From Bacteroides intestinalis (GTDB taxonomy: Bacteria > Bacteroidota > Bacteroidia > Bacteroidales > Bacteroidaceae): a stretch of 64,000 nt of DNA. Below, piece after piece: positions 61,517 to 64,000 of this stretch. The stretch is taken from contig NZ_CABJDN010000013.1 of assembly GCF_902364365.1 (NCBI RefSeq), forward strand, positions 94,268-158,267, in the 5' to 3' direction. Within the stretch, counting starts at the first letter, position 1. Every line of letters begins with the position of its first letter. The notes beneath the pieces are model-generated. The model ran no database searches. It was not told where the DNA came from and saw nothing but the letters and a program-made list of their open reading frames with translations. The translations under genes and the position numbers were made by a program.

Positions 61517-63217
61517 ATGAAATCCAAGTTCTTAGCCATACTATTATTTACATCTTGTATAATAGCAGCTTGTACTCGTTCCAGTCTGAACACCCAACTT
61601 GTACAAGCCGATTCTCTCATACAAAAGCTTCCAGACAGTGCCTTACACTTTTTACAAAGCATTCAGTCGAAAGAATTTCATTCAGCAGCCGACCGCGCAT
61701 ATTATGCACTATTATTGACGCAAGTCAAAGATAAGAATTTCATTCTGCAAACTGAAGATTCTCTGATACGTATTGCAGTGCAATACTATGATTCTACTAA
61801 AAATACAGCCATGCAGGCAAGGGCACATTATTATTTAGGATGCATTTGGAGAAACAAAGACGACCATCCGGAAGCCTTAAAAGAATTCTTTAAAGCAATA
61901 ACTTATTCAAAAAAAGTCTTTGACAATAGTTTATCTGGGCATATATACAACAATATAGCCTATTTATACTATTTACAAAGATTAAATGGACAGGCCGATT
62001 CAATCTATCAAATAGCAGAAAAATTAGCAATAGTGGAGAAAGACTCCATTCTTTGGGCTGACGCACTATCCCAACGAGGAATGATAGGTATAAGAAAAGG
62101 AAAAGAGTGCTATCAAGAAGCAGAACAAAAAATACTCCATGCTTTCAATATTTCATGCAATATAAACCAAAGAAATATGATAGCTAAAACAGCTTATTCA
62201 TTAAGTCTGCTATATGGACGCATGAATATGGGAGAAAAAGCTGTTGAATTCGCGAAACTCAATATCAGCAATCAATATAATTCAAATGCATTGGACAGGG
62301 CTTATTTAGTTTTAGGTGATGCATATTATAAAATATCCCAATATGATTCCGCCTCAATTTATTTAAATAAAAGCCTTTATAGCGAAGACTACTATACCAA
62401 AGCAGGCGCTTATATGCGTTTAGCCGATATTGCCAAAAAGCAGGGACAATTAGAAAAAGCACTTGAAATGGAAAGAAAATATTCTTCTTATCTGGATAGT
62501 GCCCAGCAAAAACAACAAAGTGCCGAAATCGTCACAACTGAGAAAAATATACTAATACAGCGTAAACAATCAGAGTTCAAAGCAAATTTAGGCCAAGTTT
62601 ATTATTATATAACCGCAGGAATTACAATCTTCTTGGCATTATTCCTCGTATTATGGAAAAGATACAAAAAAGAAATAATCAACTTCAAACAGAAAGAAAT
62701 AGAACTGAACAAGAAGACAGAAGAGCTACTTCAAAAGAAAAATGAGCAAATCAGTTTTCTACAAAAAGAAATAGAACTACATAACTATAGTCAAACAGAA
62801 AAGCAAACCCTAAAGGAGGAGTTACATACCTTAAAAACAGAACGCCAAGTATTGCTTAAAGAATCTTATGAGCATTCTGAAGTATATGTAAAAATGAAAC
62901 GAATCATCCAATCATATAAAAAAACAGATAAATCGAGCGAACATTTCGATGAAGAAGATTGGAAGCAACTAATTGCAGAAACCGATATACGCTGGAATGA
63001 TATAACTATTCGCTTGGCCACAAGATATCCATTATCGCAAGATGAAATACATCTCTGTTGTCTGTATCTGACAGACATACCTACCAGTCATCTCAGATAT
63101 ATAATGGAATGTAGCAGGGATGCCATATATAAAAAGACTAAGAAAATATTGGAACAGAAAATGAAATGTGCCGATAAATCAACATCACTTCGTGATATTT
63201 TAGAGAAACTACTATAA
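61517..63217 (+). CDS. TPR transmembrane protein with possible C-terminal DNA-binding domain
   Basis: A 566-residue protein from MKSKFLAILLFTSCIIAACT, a signal with lipobox IAAC. Periplasmic TPR helices (about 35-340) precede a membrane helix (about 361-380), a cytoplasmic coiled coil (about 390-460) and a C-terminal helical domain (about 490-566: LSQDEIHLCCLYLTDIPTSH, RDAIYKKTKKILEQKM) that resembles the LuxR-like tail of Bacteroidota TPR regulators. It would link an outside signal to transcription without a phosphorelay. DUF3244 and C39-like genes follow, likely as partners or targets. Confidence 0.75.
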   Translation: MKSKFLAILLFTSCIIAACTRSSLNTQLVQADSLIQKLPDSALHFLQSIQSKEFHSAADRAYYALLLTQVKDKNFILQTEDSLIRIAVQYYDSTKNTAMQARAHYYLGCIWRNKDDHPEALKEFFKAITYSKKVFDNSLSGHIYNNIAYLYYLQRLNGQADSIYQIAEKLAIVEKDSILWADALSQRGMIGIRKGKECYQEAEQKILHAFNISCNINQRNMIAKTAYSLSLLYGRMNMGEKAVEFAKLNISNQYNSNALDRAYLVLGDAYYKISQYDSASIYLNKSLYSEDYYTKAGAYMRLADIAKKQGQLEKALEMERKYSSYLDSAQQKQQSAEIVTTEKNILIQRKQSEFKANLGQVYYYITAGITIFLALFLVLWKRYKKEIINFKQKEIELNKKTEELLQKKNEQISFLQKEIELHNYSQTEKQTLKEELHTLKTERQVLLKESYEHSEVYVKMKRIIQSYKKTDKSSEHFDEEDWKQLIAETDIRWNDITIRLATRYPLSQDEIHLCCLYLTDIPTSHLRYIMECSRDAIYKKTKKILEQKMKCADKSTSLRDILEKLL

Positions 63218-63299
63218 AAATAAGAGTAAATTCCAGATAATAAAGCCTTTTTCCTACATTTCTACACTTTTTATACACTTTCATTGAATAAATTCTCTC

Positions 63300-63307
63300 T
63301 AAATTTG
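63300..63307 (+). promoter_or_regulatory. Predicted promoter -7 box (TAAATTTG) of the DUF3244 gene
   Basis: Match to TAnnTTTG, 32 bases before the ATG at 63339. Confidence 0.5.
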
Positions 63308-63338
63308 CCACCGTCATAACAAATTAAAAGTATATCTT

Positions 63339-63734
63339 ATGAAAAAGTTATTATTTGCATTTTTCGTGTTAACTGTAGTATTGGGTAGCACTACATTGCA
63401 AGCCCAGGATCGTTTTTCATTTGCCGATGATGATGAAAGGGAGATTCCACTAGACCCCGTAGGATCTAAAGAAGGTGGTCCTATAGCCCGGAGCATCATC
63501 ATCCAGCCCGCCAGTGCCTATGTTAATAGTGATATAGTCACTGTAGTTTTCAACAAGGATTTTCCTTCTGCAAGCATTACCATTACAAATGTTTCTACAG
63601 GAGCAGTCGTTTATTCTGAGACTTATTCCATGCCTACACTTATTACAATCAATGTAAGTGCAGAAAATTCCGGAGAGTATCAGATAGAGATTGTATCAGA
63701 TGAAATTCGCTTAAGCGGATCTTTCGCTCTCTAA
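63339..63734 (+). CDS. DUF3244 small exported protein
   Basis: This 131-residue protein has a signal peptide (MKKLLFAFFVLTVVLGSTTL, cleavage after QAQ), a short acidic stretch (FADDDEREIPLDP) and an Ig-like beta domain (IIIQPASAYVNSDIVTVVFN, PTLITINVSAENSGEYQIEI) ending in SGSFAL, as in DUF3244 proteins. The role of the family is unknown. It has its own promoter and follows the TPR regulator gene by 121 bases. Confidence 0.85.
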   Translation: MKKLLFAFFVLTVVLGSTTLQAQDRFSFADDDEREIPLDPVGSKEGGPIARSIIIQPASAYVNSDIVTVVFNKDFPSASITITNVSTGAVVYSETYSMPTLITINVSAENSGEYQIEIVSDEIRLSGSFAL

Positions 63735-63773
63735 CAAAGAACCTAACCTAAACTTTAACTATAAATTTAGACT

Positions 63774-64000
63774 ATGCTGGGAGATGATTATGCCACCAGT
63801 GAAGTAGTCCATCACTTTTTACGGTCATTGACCGTAAAAGTGAGCAGGACTACTATATGCCGTCTGCTCGACAATCCGTTGGGCAACACCATGCAAGGCA
63901 TTAGTGACGCCTTAGATGCACTTCATGTAAAGAACGTCGTTTACCAACTTCAACCCCAATATCTGGAGAAGCTGCACGGCCCGTTCATTACCCAATTGGA
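63774..64000 (+). CDS. C39-like domain protein, N-terminal part (cut by window edge)
   Basis: The first 75 codons are present (MLGDDYATSEVVHHFLRSLT, TICRLLDNPLGNTMQGISDA, VYQLQPQYLEKLHGPFITQL). The pattern of a helical start followed by L-D/H-P-x-x-x-T/S-x-x-G/L-x-D-A-L and a PFI strand fits the non-catalytic C39-like domain found at the N-terminus of Bacteroidota VKOR/thioredoxin-type proteins. No catalytic Cys of C39 peptidases is seen in this part. It starts 39 bases behind the DUF3244 gene, so an exported-peptide processing or disulfide role is possible. Confidence 0.5.
   Translation, partial: MLGDDYATSEVVHHFLRSLTVKVSRTTICRLLDNPLGNTMQGISDALDALHVKNVVYQLQPQYLEKLHGPFITQL

Overview
The window is a piece of a gut Bacteroides chromosome. 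The signs are FecI/FecR-controlled SusC/SusD genes, NVEALA and DUF3244 secreted proteins, a ptb-buk pair, short or absent Shine-Dalgarno sequences, and about twenty copies of the Bacteroides -7 promoter box TAnnTTTG placed 30-60 bases before starts. I do not name a species.

Left part (1-17.2 kb). A type IX secretion core runs on the minus strand (porP-gldK-gldL-gldM, the last cut by the window edge). It is followed by a DUF488 gene, an overlapping HipA-like kinase/DUF3037 pair, a non-canonical RecQ-like helicase, a DUF2795 protein, a cobalamin adenosyltransferase, a degenerate methyltransferase-like protein, a CubicO-type serine hydrolase, an 835-residue three-domain esterase, a fimbrillin-like lipoprotein and a sensor kinase with a periplasmic ABC-type binding domain.

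Island (about 17.52-26.56 kb). A 13-bp direct repeat, one copy at the 3' end of tRNA-Leu(CAA), bounds a decayed mobilizable element. Its tyrosine recombinase is frameshifted and lacks its catalytic half, a helix-turn-helix gene is frameshifted, and the MobV-type relaxase gene has lost its catalytic middle. The AT-rich cargo on the minus strand is a lipoprotein gene that appears split from its second half at a run of seven G, a small fragment, and a 916-residue WG-repeat/TPR/zinc-motif protein. The element carries its own terminator behind the tRNA, replacing the one it displaced.

Middle part (26.7-45 kb). Housekeeping genes (manC, a HIT protein, greA, a TlpA-like lipoprotein, pnp) lead into an ECF sigma factor, a small ORF, FecR, SusC and SusD. 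An array of 22-bp repeats, each with dyad symmetry, follows. Then come buk and ptb, a 30-bp inverted repeat between divergent promoters, LD-carboxypeptidase, glutaminyl cyclase and SufE.

Right part (45-64 kb). A propeller/NVEALA peptide/CxxC membrane protein cluster; an operon of a CPBP protease, three DUF2975 paralogues and an XRE regulator; ribF, a HAD phosphatase and a calcium P-type ATPase; a sensor kinase with a four-cysteine PAS domain divergent from rubredoxin; a Na/Pi cotransporter; a nucleoside kinase; then two TPR-TM signalling proteins (one a histidine kinase without its histidine, the other ending in a possible DNA-binding domain), a DUF3244 protein and the start of a C39-like gene.

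The observations I would check first are the G7 split lipoprotein, the tRNA-Leu island with its replacement terminator, the 22-bp dyad array, the histidine-less kinase and the hairpin in the greA leader.
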